Source: an uncultured Dorea sp. (lineage in GTDB: Bacteria > Bacillota > Clostridia > Lachnospirales > Lachnospiraceae). Taken from it: a stretch of 64,000 nt of DNA. The notes below the pieces were generated by a model. It did no database searches. It saw only the letters and a program-made list of their open reading frames with translations, and was not told the origin of the DNA. The translations under genes were made by a program, and so were the position numbers. Where the stretch lies: positions 115,612 through 179,611 of the forward strand of contig CAPEBR010000004.1 of assembly GCA_948602995.1 (NCBI GenBank), in the 5' to 3' direction. Shown piece by piece: positions 38,301 through 46,308 of this stretch. Every line of letters starts with the position of its first letter. The stretch's first letter is position 1.

Positions 38301-39110
38301 GGTACAAGTAGAATCCCCAGTAACTTCCGTTCCTCTCCGATAAGAATAATCGCTTGCCTTTATACGGCGGCTGCCAGAAAATGTCCCCCACTCCTCACAA
38401 AACCCATACGCCGGATTCAGTACTTCTTCTATAGAAAGCAGGAAAATAGTATCCTCGGTATCATTTCCGCCTGGTGTATTGAGATTAAATATAAAATTGT
38501 CCTTATTTGCAATCGTCTGCCGGACAATCGCGCCCTGCTCCCTGCTGCTGAATGCCGTGCCATAAAATTCTCTGTTCAGCCATTCGCGTAATGTGGATGT
38601 TTCCCATGTGACAGATTCATACAGATCATGATAAGTTTTGCAGTCCAGCCCCTTATCCGCCACAACAAACAGCGTACTTCCATCGTTCTCAAGTACTTTC
38701 CATTTTATGCGCTCCCATTTAAAATAGCGGTAGTCAGCGTTTCCAAATTCTTTATCCGAAACCGTATCGCCTTTACTGATTCTTCGGTACTTTGTGCCAT
38801 TTACCCAGGCATCCCCGTACTCGTCATAATCGGCGTCCCTGATTTCATCTGTCAGCGAGGTATTCCGATTAATCTCCGTCTGGGGATAGCTGCCGAAATA
38901 CACATAATCCCAATCGGTTGTATCCGTACCATCGTTCTCCTTCGTACAGTGGTGCAACGGGTTTTTCGGATTTTCCCGTCCTGCATTCCCTGCAGCCCCG
39001 CTGCCTTCCGTCCCCGCAAATACTGGCATACCCTGCGCCGCAAGCAATAACGCTGCCGCCAGAGCTGCTGATACCCATTTGCCCATTACTTTTTTGATCT
39101 TCTTTCTCAT
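35382..39110 (-). CDS. Large secreted protein: DUF6273-like domain, Cys-rich 81-residue repeats, fibronectin-III-like C-terminus
   Basis: 1242 residues. Signal peptide 1-32 (cleavage after VFA). Residues about 60-330 match the DUF6273 type (YVYFGSYPQTE, WERIKWKVLENDG, STLREWLNREFY). A helical region follows, then from about 640 a run of CxxC-bearing units with a core of 81 residues (GHQNTELRGQKEAICEEAGY; TGDTWCKDCN; APTCTEKGSKTYICSECQ). The C-terminus has an Ig-like and a fibronectin-III-like module (SGYQIQYSTNKKF...YYVRIRTYK). No LPXTG. The paired CxxC motifs may bind zinc or form disulfides. Probably surface-exposed; ligand unknown. Confidence 0.78.
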   Translation of the reverse strand: MRKKIKKVMGKWVSAALAAALLLAAQGMPVFAGTEGSGAAGNAGRENPKNPLHHCTKENDGTDTTDWDYVYFGSYPQTEINRNTSLTDEIRDADYDEYGDAWVNGTKYRRISKGDTVSDKEFGNADYRYFKWERIKWKVLENDGSTLFVVADKGLDCKTYHDLYESVTWETSTLREWLNREFYGTAFSSREQGAIVRQTIANKDNFIFNLNTPGGNDTEDTIFLLSIEEVLNPAYGFCEEWGTFSGSRRIKASDYSYRRGTEVTGDSTCTCWLRSPGSSNTNAAYLHPNGVVEPYGDDVNRSIRACVPVLRIDLSSDLWYTSDDGTSGSGGYSSEMKNFGADHPLLSEEQAKMFLGFLYNKSDYEKFDFSTDPYYQLLTGDYRDVGSVDEIKQKILAFSVLVRTVMNRQAPDTDPGYGFRTEPVSEEFCTYLREGLKAIQQEDAQAVSEYAMDVDQALKKELADLLSSSLAQSAGIVFTESLLEQAALEISAENDFAGLMDEASEYLNELAAAADTAVDALCSGAQGRTMYFNQYLFYRKSYQSAEEENFKTIMDQNKTVLAMTAEAPDLLHSNAWFTGEGEWMDRSGEIDAWAECLYQLEQSLAEGYHNMVDRITPPTCTDRGYTTTECTLCGKSSRGNYQDADGHLMTEEILDRYLASEATCTEAESYYCSCRRCGMKGQSTFYYMAHPALGHEYKAGTAADSGTGTHTFECTRCNMHEEAHKGGEATCIMKKECEVCHAKYGSVDVSNHKNTEIRDKKVAVCGETGYTGDTWCKDCNTKLLEGEEIAAPGIHIWEEGGTKAPTCTEKGSKTYICSECQKTKTEEVEAAGHQNTELRGQKEAICEEAGYTGDTWCKDCNTKIREGEDIPAPGIHTWKEEVTKAPTCTEKGSKTYICSECQKTKTEEVEATGHQNTELRGQKEAICEEAGYTGDTWCKDCNTKIREGEDIPAPGIHTWKEEVTKAPTCTEKGSKTYICSECQKTKTEEVEATGHQNTELRGQKAASCGAAGYTGDTWCKDCGQKIKAGSLIKQDAHKYSTKKIPATVSANGSITEQCTVCGTVKSSITIASIHSVAVKMSVYTYNGKAKKPSVSVTDSSGAVVGNGSYDIAYKNNEKVGQASVTIIMKGNYSGVIRKSFQIVPKGTSISGKPIAKSRSFTIKWKKQPVSVSGYQIQYSTNKKFTKKTMKKKEVRQPSKTKLTVKKLKPKKRYYVRIRTYKKVKGKNYYSSWSKAKKVRIKR
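36040..36860. repeat. Tandem ~243-bp coding repeats
   Basis: About three and a half units of 243 bp within the 1242-residue gene. Two adjacent units differ by only a few bases. They also create a long spurious antisense reading frame on the plus strand. Confidence 0.85.
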
Positions 39111-39359
39111 CCTGTTCTCCCTTCTGTTTCTTCTTTTTTTCTATGACACCCGAAATACCTTCCGAATTAAAAAAAATGCAACTATAACCCATATTTTAAA
39201 TATCCAGGCCAAACGCCTTATCTGTAATTATCATATTAACATAACAACATTTTTCAAAAAAGCGTCCTGAAATTCATTATACCGCTTTTTTGCACATTCT
39301 CTCATTTATCAGGACTTAATGAGCCTAGTACTGCATTGCGTAATTATGCATGCAGTACT

Positions 39360-39414
39360 AGCTACGCTGACTGAATGCGGGGCAAATTAACCGCAAAGTG
39401 GGGCGTGCAGGTGG
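39360..39414. repeat. Partial copy of the GCGTGTTTGAAAATT element
   Basis: Fifty-five bases (GCTACGCTGACTGAATGCGG and following) match 48299-48353 with one difference. The outer inverted ends are missing. It is preceded by a palindrome built on TAGTACTGCATTGCG at 39325-39360. From 39111 to here the gap holds nothing I recognise. Confidence 0.7.
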
Positions 39415-39437
39415 CTGTTTCCATACATAGAATGATA

Positions 39438-39500
39438 CAGAAATATTCAGTATAAAAGAAGGCTGCCATTGATACGGCAGCCCTCTCCAATTATTTCTGA
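39438..39500. terminator. Hairpin with inner GGCTGCC stem
   Basis: Inner stem GGCTGCC/GGCAGCC (39461-39482) within outer AGAAATA/TATTTCT arms. A second small hairpin, TCAAAAGG/CCTTTTGA followed by ATTTTT, lies at 39519-39545. Possible two-way terminators beside decayed genes. Confidence 0.45.
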
Positions 39501-39617
39501 TATATTATGATTAGAGCGTCAAAAGGTATTTCCTTTTGAATTTTTAAAACGAACATTGAAAACGGAATACATTTTTAAAGACATTTGCCTGTTTTATCTA
39601 GAATTATTAACATCCAT

Positions 39618-39842
39618 TCATAAGCCATAATGTAAATTACAATTTACTTTTGCTTCCAGATAGATCTGTTTAGACTGTTCGGACATATTTCTACTCAAAC
39701 ACACGCCAAAAGGGGCAACAATTCCATCATGAATAATGACATCTCTAAATGGCATCAACGTAGCCACCACAAGCTGCGGCATAGGATAACCTTCCAGTAT
39801 TTCTTTCCACGAAGAATAATTTCCATTTGGTGTAGACAGTAC
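39618..39842 (-). pseudogene. C-terminal fragment of an unidentified protein
   Basis: An open frame of about 74 codons with clear protein character: KEILEGYPMPQLVVATLMPF, then RDVIIHDGIVAPFGVCLSRN, ending HYGL-stop. The PF-D-IIHDG-I-PF core is the kind of C-terminal strand pattern seen in Firmicute proteins that end (LPFKDKIIYDGL...). The 5' part is missing and is replaced by the region upstream of the small ORF at 39888. No start codon or ribosome site is left. Confidence 0.5.
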
Positions 39843-39887
39843 GGGGATAGTCCCCGGTTGCCCTTTTCGGAAACGGAAAGGGGGCTT

Positions 39888-39971
39888 ATGGATATGTTAG
39901 AAGTATTAACGCTGCTTCTAGTGGTATTTACCATCTTAGCATACATAGACAACCACAACAGCTGGAAATAG
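39888..39971 (+). CDS. Tiny hydrophobic peptide, possible holin-like type I toxin
   Basis: 27 residues: MDMLEVLTLLLVVFTILAYI then a short polar tail. One membrane helix and a charged end match the putative holin-like toxin class of Firmicutes. AAAGGGGG lies before the ATG. A hairpin (CCCTTTTCGG with CGGAAAGGGG, 39861-39883) covers the ribosome site, and a second (GGGGATAGTCCCC) lies at 39843-39855. Such shielding is usual for type I toxin mRNAs controlled by an antisense RNA. No antitoxin RNA can be proven here. Too short for routine gene calling. Confidence 0.45.
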   Translation: MDMLEVLTLLLVVFTILAYIDNHNSWK

Positions 39972-40019
39972 ACAGAAAATGGACTATCCTCTACCGCAAA
40001 TAGGGGAGAGGCTGATGCA

Positions 40020-40372
40020 CTAATATAGTACTTCAACTGGTTCTTCGACTGGATATTGAACATTTGATTCCAAATGCTGATTCTGTTCGTTTATCAAGAG
40101 ATCGCCGCAGCCTGTCTACTGGATATTAATTTCATGTGGCTTCTAGAAGGAGCAAATGCGCCCCATTATTCCACCATTGCCAGGTTTCGTACCCTGCATT
40201 TCGGTCTCTGCGCAGAGCCGATCATGGCAGAAGTGTCCCAGTTCCTGTATCAGTTGGGTGAATTGTCCGGAGAAACCATTTTCATAGACGGCACAAAGAT
40301 CGAAGCATGCGCCAACAAGTATACCTTTGTATGGAAGGTTATATGGTTAAGAATATGATTGAGATAGTCTTT
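40020..40372 (+). pseudogene. IS1182-like (DUF772) transposase remnant
   Basis: Two frames hold parts of one transposase N-terminus. One reads LVLRLDIEHLIPNADSVRL. The other, 40074-40358, reads DINFMWLLEGANAPHYSTIA, then FIDGTKIEACANKYTFVWK. The segment between PNADSVRL and DINFMW is deleted, and the DDE catalytic half after FVWK is gone. No terminal inverted repeats were found. Confidence 0.75.
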
Positions 40373-40777
40373 CGATCTTTTGTGATCTTCCCTCAATACC
40401 TTTAGTGCCGCAAGCGGGGATTTTGCCAAAGCTGCGGCGATATTTCTCCCTCTAATACCTACAAACCAGCAAAAGGCAAAATGGACGTTGATTTTTGGAA
40501 ATTTTCCCTCATTCCTTATAACACCACGCAAGCCGGAATAGGTGGGAATTTGTGAAAATTTCTTTTCGCCCGCCCTCCACGGACAGCCTGCGGATTTGCC
40601 AAACGGGAGAGGGAATTTCTTTCTATCCTCTTTGCACAGCATAATACTGGCGTTTTTTTCAAAATGCCAAAAATGGGCACAAAAAACAGGAAACCTTTTC
40701 TTGATTTCCTGTCTTGGTATACCATTTTATGTAATGGCGGTTATTCAGTTTTTGACTACAATTCCACAAGCGGAAAT

Positions 40778-40882
40778 TTATCGCTCTGACATATATTTCT
40801 GTATTTCATCAAACGTCAATTTTCTTACCTGTGTATTTGGGTATTCTTTGTATTCTTCAGCAATAATATCTTTGTCTCCCGC
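40778..40882 (-). pseudogene. C-terminal fragment of unidentified protein in a decayed mobile region
   Basis: Thirty-four codons ending in a stop: KDIIAEEYKEYPNTQVRKLT then FDEIQKYMSER. It looks like a real protein end but I cannot name it. The rest of 40376-40956 shows no gene I can support; scraps on the minus strand (40480-40640, LAALKVLREDHKRSK) may be from an integrative element. Confidence 0.35.
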
Positions 40883-40956
40883 TTGCTAAAGGCGGTTTAT
40901 GGCATACACCCTAACGGGCGCACATTTAGAGCCTCCAACCGTACAAGTGAATATTT

Positions 40957-42606
40957 TTATTTTTTTATCGTAATGGTGATCGTTTTAGTGGCTGCCCCAC
41001 TTTTCAATTTGATTTTAATTTTGCCTGGTTTTTTCCCGGTAACTGTAAGCTTGCCTCCGGAAAGTTTTGCACTGGCAATTTTCTTTTGTTTCGCCGTCAG
41101 TGCTATAAGTCGGATGCCGGATTTGGCCGGTTTCACTCTAACAGATAATTTTACCTTTTTTTTCTTTCTGACGGCTACGGATTTGACAGCTTTACCGCTC
41201 TTTTTCACCGAGATCGCCGGATCCTTTACGCTGACCTTTACTACTTTCTTAATCCCATTTGCCGTCGCAGTCACCTCTGCGGTTCCTTTCGACACAGCTG
41301 TAATTTTTCCATCGGATGATACTTTGGCTACTTTTATATTGGATGACTGCCAGGTAACCGTCCTGGAGACACCAGTTACATTCGCTATGACTTTCACCGT
41401 TTTAGAAGCTTTGCCTGTATACAGGGTTGCCTTTGATTTACTCAAAGTTAAATTTATGGCAGGATTATTTTCCTCCTGTTTTTTTATTGGCTCTATATAG
41501 TAAGCACCACAATTTTCACAGATGTATGTGATAAAACCACCGGCCTCATCAACTTTTTCCTTGAATAAATGGCGGGATGCCAAACCTGTCACATAATTTA
41601 TGTCAAAGATTGCATAGCGACCCAACCCTGAACCAAGAGAGATTCTAAGCTGGGTTACACCCTCTGTATTGATAGCCACTGTTTCATTGATCATATCGCC
41701 GTATAACGGTATGTCCTTTCGATGTATTCCATCAGTGTATACTTGCAGTGTTGTACTGCCTCTAGGTCCACCGTCCAAATGTCCCACAGTAAAAGTTACT
41801 TCTGAATAATTCTGGCCGAGGTTGTAAAGGACTTCTTTTGAGTTTGAATTATTATATATTCCAACCACTCCATCATAATAGCGCTTTCCCATCACAGTGA
41901 AATATGTCTGTTCATCATTTACGTATACATCAGCACGTGTCGTCTGATATGGCTGAAGTTGCGCCGTACAATTTACCTGCGCTTCAATAGTTTCGATATA
42001 TGTGTGTTTACAGTATTTACATGTATAAGTTCTCGTACCGGACTGTTTGACTGTGGCAATTTTTGTCACTTCTGATTCGTAAATATGGCCCCCTGTCCCG
42101 ATCACGTCTGCAACCCCATAGCGCCCATCTCCGCTTGAAGTATCTACCAATTTTAGCTGTTGAATATTTTTTGTCTCGATAGTTACCGTTTGGGTAAGCA
42201 TGTCTCCAGAAAGCAGCGTTGTTTCTACCAAATTGTCATCCGTATATATTTGTAATTCGGCATTACCTGTACGTGCGCCATCCAGATGTCCTACTTTGAA
42301 CGAGACAGAATCAAAATCTTTATTTAAATTATATAGTACAACCTTATCAGAATACGTATTCTGGCCTAACGCTCCCTGATGGTAATTTATCCCCATCATA
42401 GTAAAGAATTCTGTCTGCTTATTATCATAAACATCGTAAGCTGTCGTCTGATACGGTGTCAGATAATGAACTTTCGGCTCGGTTTCTGCTGCGTTCACCT
42501 GCATGGACTGCAGATGGAACAATACCGGCATCAGGCATAAGAGCAAACGGATGTGCTTTATAGTTCGGTTCCATGCAATTTCCTTACTTTTTTTCATTCT
42601 CTTCAT
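40957..42606 (-). CDS. Secreted protein with two NPCBM-like domains, zinc-ribbon-like motifs and Big2-like C-terminus
   Basis: 549 residues. Signal peptide to about residue 40 (MQVNAAE). Two homologous modules of about 140 residues follow (LTPYQTTAYDVYDNK and LQPYQTTRADVYVND), each with V-F-VGHLDG, like the carbohydrate-binding NPCBM fold. Each is followed by a Cys pair (CKYCKHTYIE; CENCGAYYIEP). A Big2-like domain (VTWQSSNIKVAKVSSDGKIT) and a lysine-rich tail end the protein. GGGAGGAA lies two bases before the first ATG; the next ATG three codons on is possible. Likely glycan-binding surface protein. It stands alone. Confidence 0.75.
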   Translation of the reverse strand: MKRMKKSKEIAWNRTIKHIRLLLCLMPVLFHLQSMQVNAAETEPKVHYLTPYQTTAYDVYDNKQTEFFTMMGINYHQGALGQNTYSDKVVLYNLNKDFDSVSFKVGHLDGARTGNAELQIYTDDNLVETTLLSGDMLTQTVTIETKNIQQLKLVDTSSGDGRYGVADVIGTGGHIYESEVTKIATVKQSGTRTYTCKYCKHTYIETIEAQVNCTAQLQPYQTTRADVYVNDEQTYFTVMGKRYYDGVVGIYNNSNSKEVLYNLGQNYSEVTFTVGHLDGGPRGSTTLQVYTDGIHRKDIPLYGDMINETVAINTEGVTQLRISLGSGLGRYAIFDINYVTGLASRHLFKEKVDEAGGFITYICENCGAYYIEPIKKQEENNPAINLTLSKSKATLYTGKASKTVKVIANVTGVSRTVTWQSSNIKVAKVSSDGKITAVSKGTAEVTATANGIKKVVKVSVKDPAISVKKSGKAVKSVAVRKKKKVKLSVRVKPAKSGIRLIALTAKQKKIASAKLSGGKLTVTGKKPGKIKIKLKSGAATKTITITIKK

Positions 42607-42857
42607 TTCCTCCCTAGTTTCTAAATAATTATTACGCGCCGTCTGTAAAATACCGAAAATTTTTCTGTTTTTGCAGAAAAAATCTCACTGTGTTATACTT
42701 CACGGTACAATTATATATATTTTAAAGGATATCATTATTCCATGTCAAGCGGGTCTTCGACACTTTCAAATATTCGTAATGTCTTCACCGGACGGCCCGT
42801 AAACCATCGGCCGCCCTTCTTACTCAATAATCATATCAATTTATTGAATTCCAGTAA

Positions 42858-43165
42858 CTAATTAATTAAAGGTCTTATTTCATCATCATTTACTTCTACA
42901 TCGACAAAAATAACAATATCATAGTAATCCTCATATCTAAAATTTTTTAATCCTCCAAGTTCGTTACAAATATAACAATCGTTAAAAGCAATCTCGCTGG
43001 CTATTCTTCTATTATAGTCAACTCCAAATTTTAATATATCTATTGCTCTATGCTTATATTTATCCAAGTGTTTCAAAGCATATCTTAAATAATGATTGAT
43101 TATCGGGTTGATAGAGCGGTATGTAATGGAATCAGTCTGTCTAATTTTTTTATTTTGGCAGTCAT
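42858..43165 (-). pseudogene. Small unrecognised protein, frameshifted at a poly-A tract
   Basis: An ATG at 43165 opens MTAKIKK, then an A7 tract at codons 6-8 shifts frame: the ATG frame soon stops, while the other frame continues IRQTDSITYRSINPIINHYL to 42858 (about 100 residues in all). The tail is acidic (FVDVEVNDDEIRPLIN). No clear ribosome site precedes the ATG. A slip in the A-run, real or from sequencing, is the simplest cause. Family unknown. Confidence 0.4.
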
Positions 43166-43223
43166 TTATTTTGCTAACTCAACATACTTACCGGTCAGAT
43201 TAGGGACACCCTATTTCGAATCT

Positions 43224-43255
43224 GGGACGGGGCATTTTTAAAAATGCCCCGTCCC
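43224..43255. repeat. GACGGGGCAT palindrome, copy 5
   Basis: Perfect 32-bp core centred at 43239/43240, with different flanks on the two sides (AATCT before, CAA after). It supplies the KLGTGHF end and stop of the AAA-PDDEXK gene. A decayed half (TAGGGACACCC) lies just left of it. Confidence 0.9.
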
Positions 43256-44953
43256 CAACTTATACGTTACCTTACAGCTCTTCTTAAAGCACGCAATTGC
43301 GTACTTATGGATTGTCTGCATGCCGTCCTGCTTAAGGGCTTCAGCATACCCATTCTTTTCAATCTGCGCCATTGCCTCCCGGCAGGCCTGATCGTACTTC
43401 CCAGCTTCCGCATATTTCACTTCGATCACACATCCTACCTTTAATACCGGAATCTCCAGCCTGATATCCGTATATCCTATTCCCGATTCCGCGTTCGATG
43501 TGACGCTCCAGCTTCCTTCTGCCCGTAATAACCCAAGCAGCATACCATGGAAGAAGTTTTCTTTCATTTCTTTTCTTACACACGTATCCCTGATACTAAT
43601 TGACATAGCCATGAACTCGTTAAATAGCTGTTCTACTTCCTTATACTCTCCTGCTTTTAAGGCCTCGCAGAATCGCTTCCACCTTGAGGTATCGCCCGTA
43701 ACCTTTATCTTGAACCAGGAACGGATTCTCTTTTCATAGATCCCCCGTACTTCCCTGTTCGGAATCACAAGCTTATGAGCCCCGTTCGCAGGCTTATCGG
43801 CATCCGTCAGATATCCCGCTGCAAAAAGCACGCTCCACAGATAAGTCTGGCGCTCTTCCAGGTCTTCACTGTCAAGATCTGTATATGTCAGCTCTGGAAT
43901 TAATAATTTTTCAATTGGTTCTCCTGATATAAGTGTTTCTATCTGGCTCTTTGTCGTCTCCGTTGCAGAGGCAAGGATGTCATGTACGATAGCATTACTG
44001 CTGCTATTCTCCCAGTGTGCTTCCATCGGTGCGTCATCCAGTTCCAGAAATTTATCGCACTGGTTGAGCACATCCCAGGGGCAATATATATCCTGCCCTC
44101 CAAACCGGTATCCGTCATACCATTCCTTCATTAATTCAAATTTTTCTTCCAGCCCATAATAAGAAAGCAGTTCTTCAACCTCATTCTCCGTAAAACCAAA
44201 ATAATCCGCAAAACGGATATCGGATATCGTTCTCACTTTAAAATTATTCAATCCAGTAAAGATGCTCTCCTTCGCAATCCTCAGACATCCAGTAATGACA
44301 GCAAAATAGAGATTGGGATTTGTCTTAAATACCTGGCTGAACATTGCACGGATCAACCGGACCATCTCCACGTAAAAACCATCCTGATGCGCCTTGTCAA
44401 GCGGCACGTCATATTCATCTATCAGGACAATAACCGGTATCCCATAGTGCTTGCAAAGCAGCTTTGTTAAAAGCCGCAGACTATTGTGAAGATAAGATGG
44501 CTTCCCGAAATCTCCCTCTAATAAACGAACCAGTGAATTCTTTTCATACTGCCCCAGTTTATCGCTCTTAAGCAGAAAATCAAAGCGCCCGGCTTCCTCG
44601 CTGATTATACTCCCCAGCATATCATAAGCCGTCTCAAATTCTATACCTTCAACATCCTTAAGGCTAACAGAAATAACCGGATATTTTCCCATATGCTGTT
44701 TGCAGATTTCTTTCTCCCGGGAAATCTCCAACCCCTCAAACAGAGCCGGATCCGTTCCAATCTCAAAGAAGCACTTCAGCATATCCATATTCAGGCTTTT
44801 CCCAAAACGTCTGGGGCGCGTAAATAAATTAACACTTCCTCTTGTGTTTACCAGTTCCTGTATGAATCCTGTTTTGTCGACGTAATAATAATCATCTCTT
44901 TTGAAATCCTTAAAAAACTCAATTCCGATGGGAAGCTTTTTCTTTCTATCCAC
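43238..44953 (-). CDS. AAA-ATPase-like protein with C-terminal PD-(D/E)XK nuclease domain
   Basis: About 571 residues. I start it at GTG 44953 because AAGGAGG lies nine bases upstream and a promoter lies just beyond; a longer frame to 45175 would start inside the palindrome. N-terminus LPIGIEFFKDFKRDDYYYVD is typical of the AAA-ATPase_like family. P-loop region RPRRFGKS (46-53), Walker B IVLIDEYD (Asp179-Glu180), and a PDDEXK_9 nuclease near the end (GYTDIRLEIP...CVIEVKYA). The last residues, KLGTGHF, come from the palindrome. These lone ATPase-nuclease genes are often multi-copy in gut Firmicutes; role unknown. It is flanked by palindromes on both sides. Confidence 0.85.
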   Translation of the reverse strand: MDRKKKLPIGIEFFKDFKRDDYYYVDKTGFIQELVNTRGSVNLFTRPRRFGKSLNMDMLKCFFEIGTDPALFEGLEISREKEICKQHMGKYPVISVSLKDVEGIEFETAYDMLGSIISEEAGRFDFLLKSDKLGQYEKNSLVRLLEGDFGKPSYLHNSLRLLTKLLCKHYGIPVIVLIDEYDVPLDKAHQDGFYVEMVRLIRAMFSQVFKTNPNLYFAVITGCLRIAKESIFTGLNNFKVRTISDIRFADYFGFTENEVEELLSYYGLEEKFELMKEWYDGYRFGGQDIYCPWDVLNQCDKFLELDDAPMEAHWENSSSNAIVHDILASATETTKSQIETLISGEPIEKLLIPELTYTDLDSEDLEERQTYLWSVLFAAGYLTDADKPANGAHKLVIPNREVRGIYEKRIRSWFKIKVTGDTSRWKRFCEALKAGEYKEVEQLFNEFMAMSISIRDTCVRKEMKENFFHGMLLGLLRAEGSWSVTSNAESGIGYTDIRLEIPVLKVGCVIEVKYAEAGKYDQACREAMAQIEKNGYAEALKQDGMQTIHKYAIACFKKSCKVTYKLGTGHF

Positions 44954-44999
44954 GCCCTCTCTCCTCCTTAAGCCAGCGATGATCAATTCCGTTATTGTC

Positions 45000-45028
45000 A
45001 GTATAGCAACTTTAAGGGATAAGTTCAA
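45000..45028 (-). promoter_or_regulatory. Promoter of the AAA-PDDEXK gene
   Basis: TTGAAC, 17-bp spacer and TATACT on the minus strand, placing the transcript start near 44993 and supporting the GTG start at 44953. Confidence 0.65.
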
Positions 45029-45160
45029 TAAAAATGCGCAAAGAACGGCCATTGTTTCGTAAGCGTAATTCGTAGACCGGAAAAATGTTATGGATGCAAA
45101 AAGTGTAATCCTTGAGTGGATCGCAAAGGTCAGCAAAGAGGCTGAGAATGCAGGCGGCTT

Positions 45161-45198
45161 TTGGGGACGGGGCATTTTTAAAAATGCCCCGTCCCCAA
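45161..45198. repeat. GACGGGGCAT palindrome, copy 6
   Basis: Perfect 38-bp palindrome, centre 45179/45180. It gives the truncated dehydrogenase gene its KLGTGHF end. Its outward ATG also opens the spurious 5' extension of the AAA gene. A plus-strand reading of 37 codons at 45090-45203 crosses it; I do not trust this as a gene. Confidence 0.9.
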
Positions 45199-45848
45199 TT
45201 TAGTCTTTAAATCTTCCATTATGATGACAACGGAATTATGGATTGTATCTGCTGATGTTCCTGCGATGTGGGAGGTTATTGTCACGTTTTCAAGTTTCAT
45301 GAACGGATGATCAGATGGCAGGGGTTCTTCATAAAAGACATCCAGGGATGCACCTTGCAATTTTTCATCAGCAAGTGCCTGTGCCAGTGCTTCTTCGTCA
45401 ACGAGTCGTGCGCGTGCAGTATTTATTAGTGTTGCGGTTGGTTTCATCATTGCGATCTCTTCTTTTCCGATGAAGCCCTCTGTCTTTTCTGACTGGCGTA
45501 AATGTATGGTGATCACATCTGCCTCTCTGCAGAGTTGTTCTTTGGAAACTGGCTGATATCCAAGTTTTTCAATTTGTTCATCCGGAATATAGGGATCGTG
45601 TACAATTATTCTGGGTTCGAATCCTTTCAGGCGCTGTGCTACACGCTGGCCAATATTGCCGAATCCTATGATTCCGACTGTGCGTGTCTGTAGATCGTGA
45701 ATGTTCCCATTGTTGGGAAAATCTTTCATCCATCTTCCATTTTTTAATGCTGCATGGCTTCTTGCTATATTTTTTGTCTCTGCCAGTATCATGCCCAGGG
45801 TGGCGTCTGCCACAGCATTGGCGCTTCTCCATGCTGCATTTGCAAGAG
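45178..45848 (-). pseudogene. 5'-truncated D-2-hydroxyacid dehydrogenase
   Basis: Holds the NAD-binding domain and the end of the catalytic domain: SANAVADATLGMILAE, then the Rossmann motif VGIIGFGNIGQRVAQRL, the INTARARLVDEEALAQAL active-site region and the His of TITSHIAG. The first 90 or so residues are missing. Homology runs up to LANAAW at about 45848, where a stop (TGA) appears two codons on. The 3' end runs into the palindrome and becomes KLGTGHF. Without the N-terminal half it cannot be a normal enzyme. Confidence 0.8.
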
Positions 45849-45851
45849 TGC

Positions 45852-46308
45852 TTCAGACGGCGAACGAAAAAGTGTAACCGAACTTCTAACTATCGCGCCG
45901 ATTGTAGAACGTGCAAAAAATTTATGCAGCCAGTTTCCTGACTCTTCGCTTGCACAATTGCAGGAATTTAGCTACCACGATCTATTTCATGCATATAGCT
46001 CAAACGATCCACTGGCGATACAGATCTACACAGAAGTTGCTTATGAACTTTCACAGCTGCTGATTATTTTGATTAATATATTCTCACCACACCAGATTGT
46101 AATTGGAGATGAGCTGCCCTTTTCAAATGAATTTTTTTCGCTTCTGCATAAAGATATTGAACAGTACTTTCGTTTTTATGAAGTACCCGGAGTAGAATTA
46201 ACTCCAATCGAAAAAAAACGTTCAACAACACTTGACCCCAGTCTCCGGGGAGGAAGTTCTTATATTATAGGAAATGAATTGTTTAAATTGGGGACGGGGC
46301 ATTTTTAA
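45852..46308 (+). pseudogene. 5'-truncated ROK-family protein
   Basis: C-terminal half of a ROK sugar kinase or repressor. It reads SVTELLTIAPIVERAKNLCS, then YTEVAYELSQLLIILINIFS, PHQIVIGDELP and ends KLGTGHF from the palindrome at 46288. The ATP-binding half and the zinc motif are missing. It begins at the same point where the opposite-strand dehydrogenase fragment is cut, so both lost their 5' halves together. Likely not expressed as a working protein. Confidence 0.72.

Noticed and set aside
42780..42822. Hairpin-like GGACGGCCCG...CGGCCGCCC between surface gene and small gene
   Set aside because: The arms pair poorly and no T-tract follows; not enough to call a terminator.
43238..45175. 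AAA protein starting at 45175 inside the palindrome
   Set aside because: The extra 74 residues have no family match, cross the promoter at 45000-45028, and a GTG with AAGGAGG at 44953 gives the normal N-terminus.
45090..45203. 37-codon plus-strand frame (MDAKSVILEWIAKVSKEAEN...) crossing palindrome 6
   Set aside because: No ribosome site and no recognisable family; it may be a gene scrap but I cannot support it.
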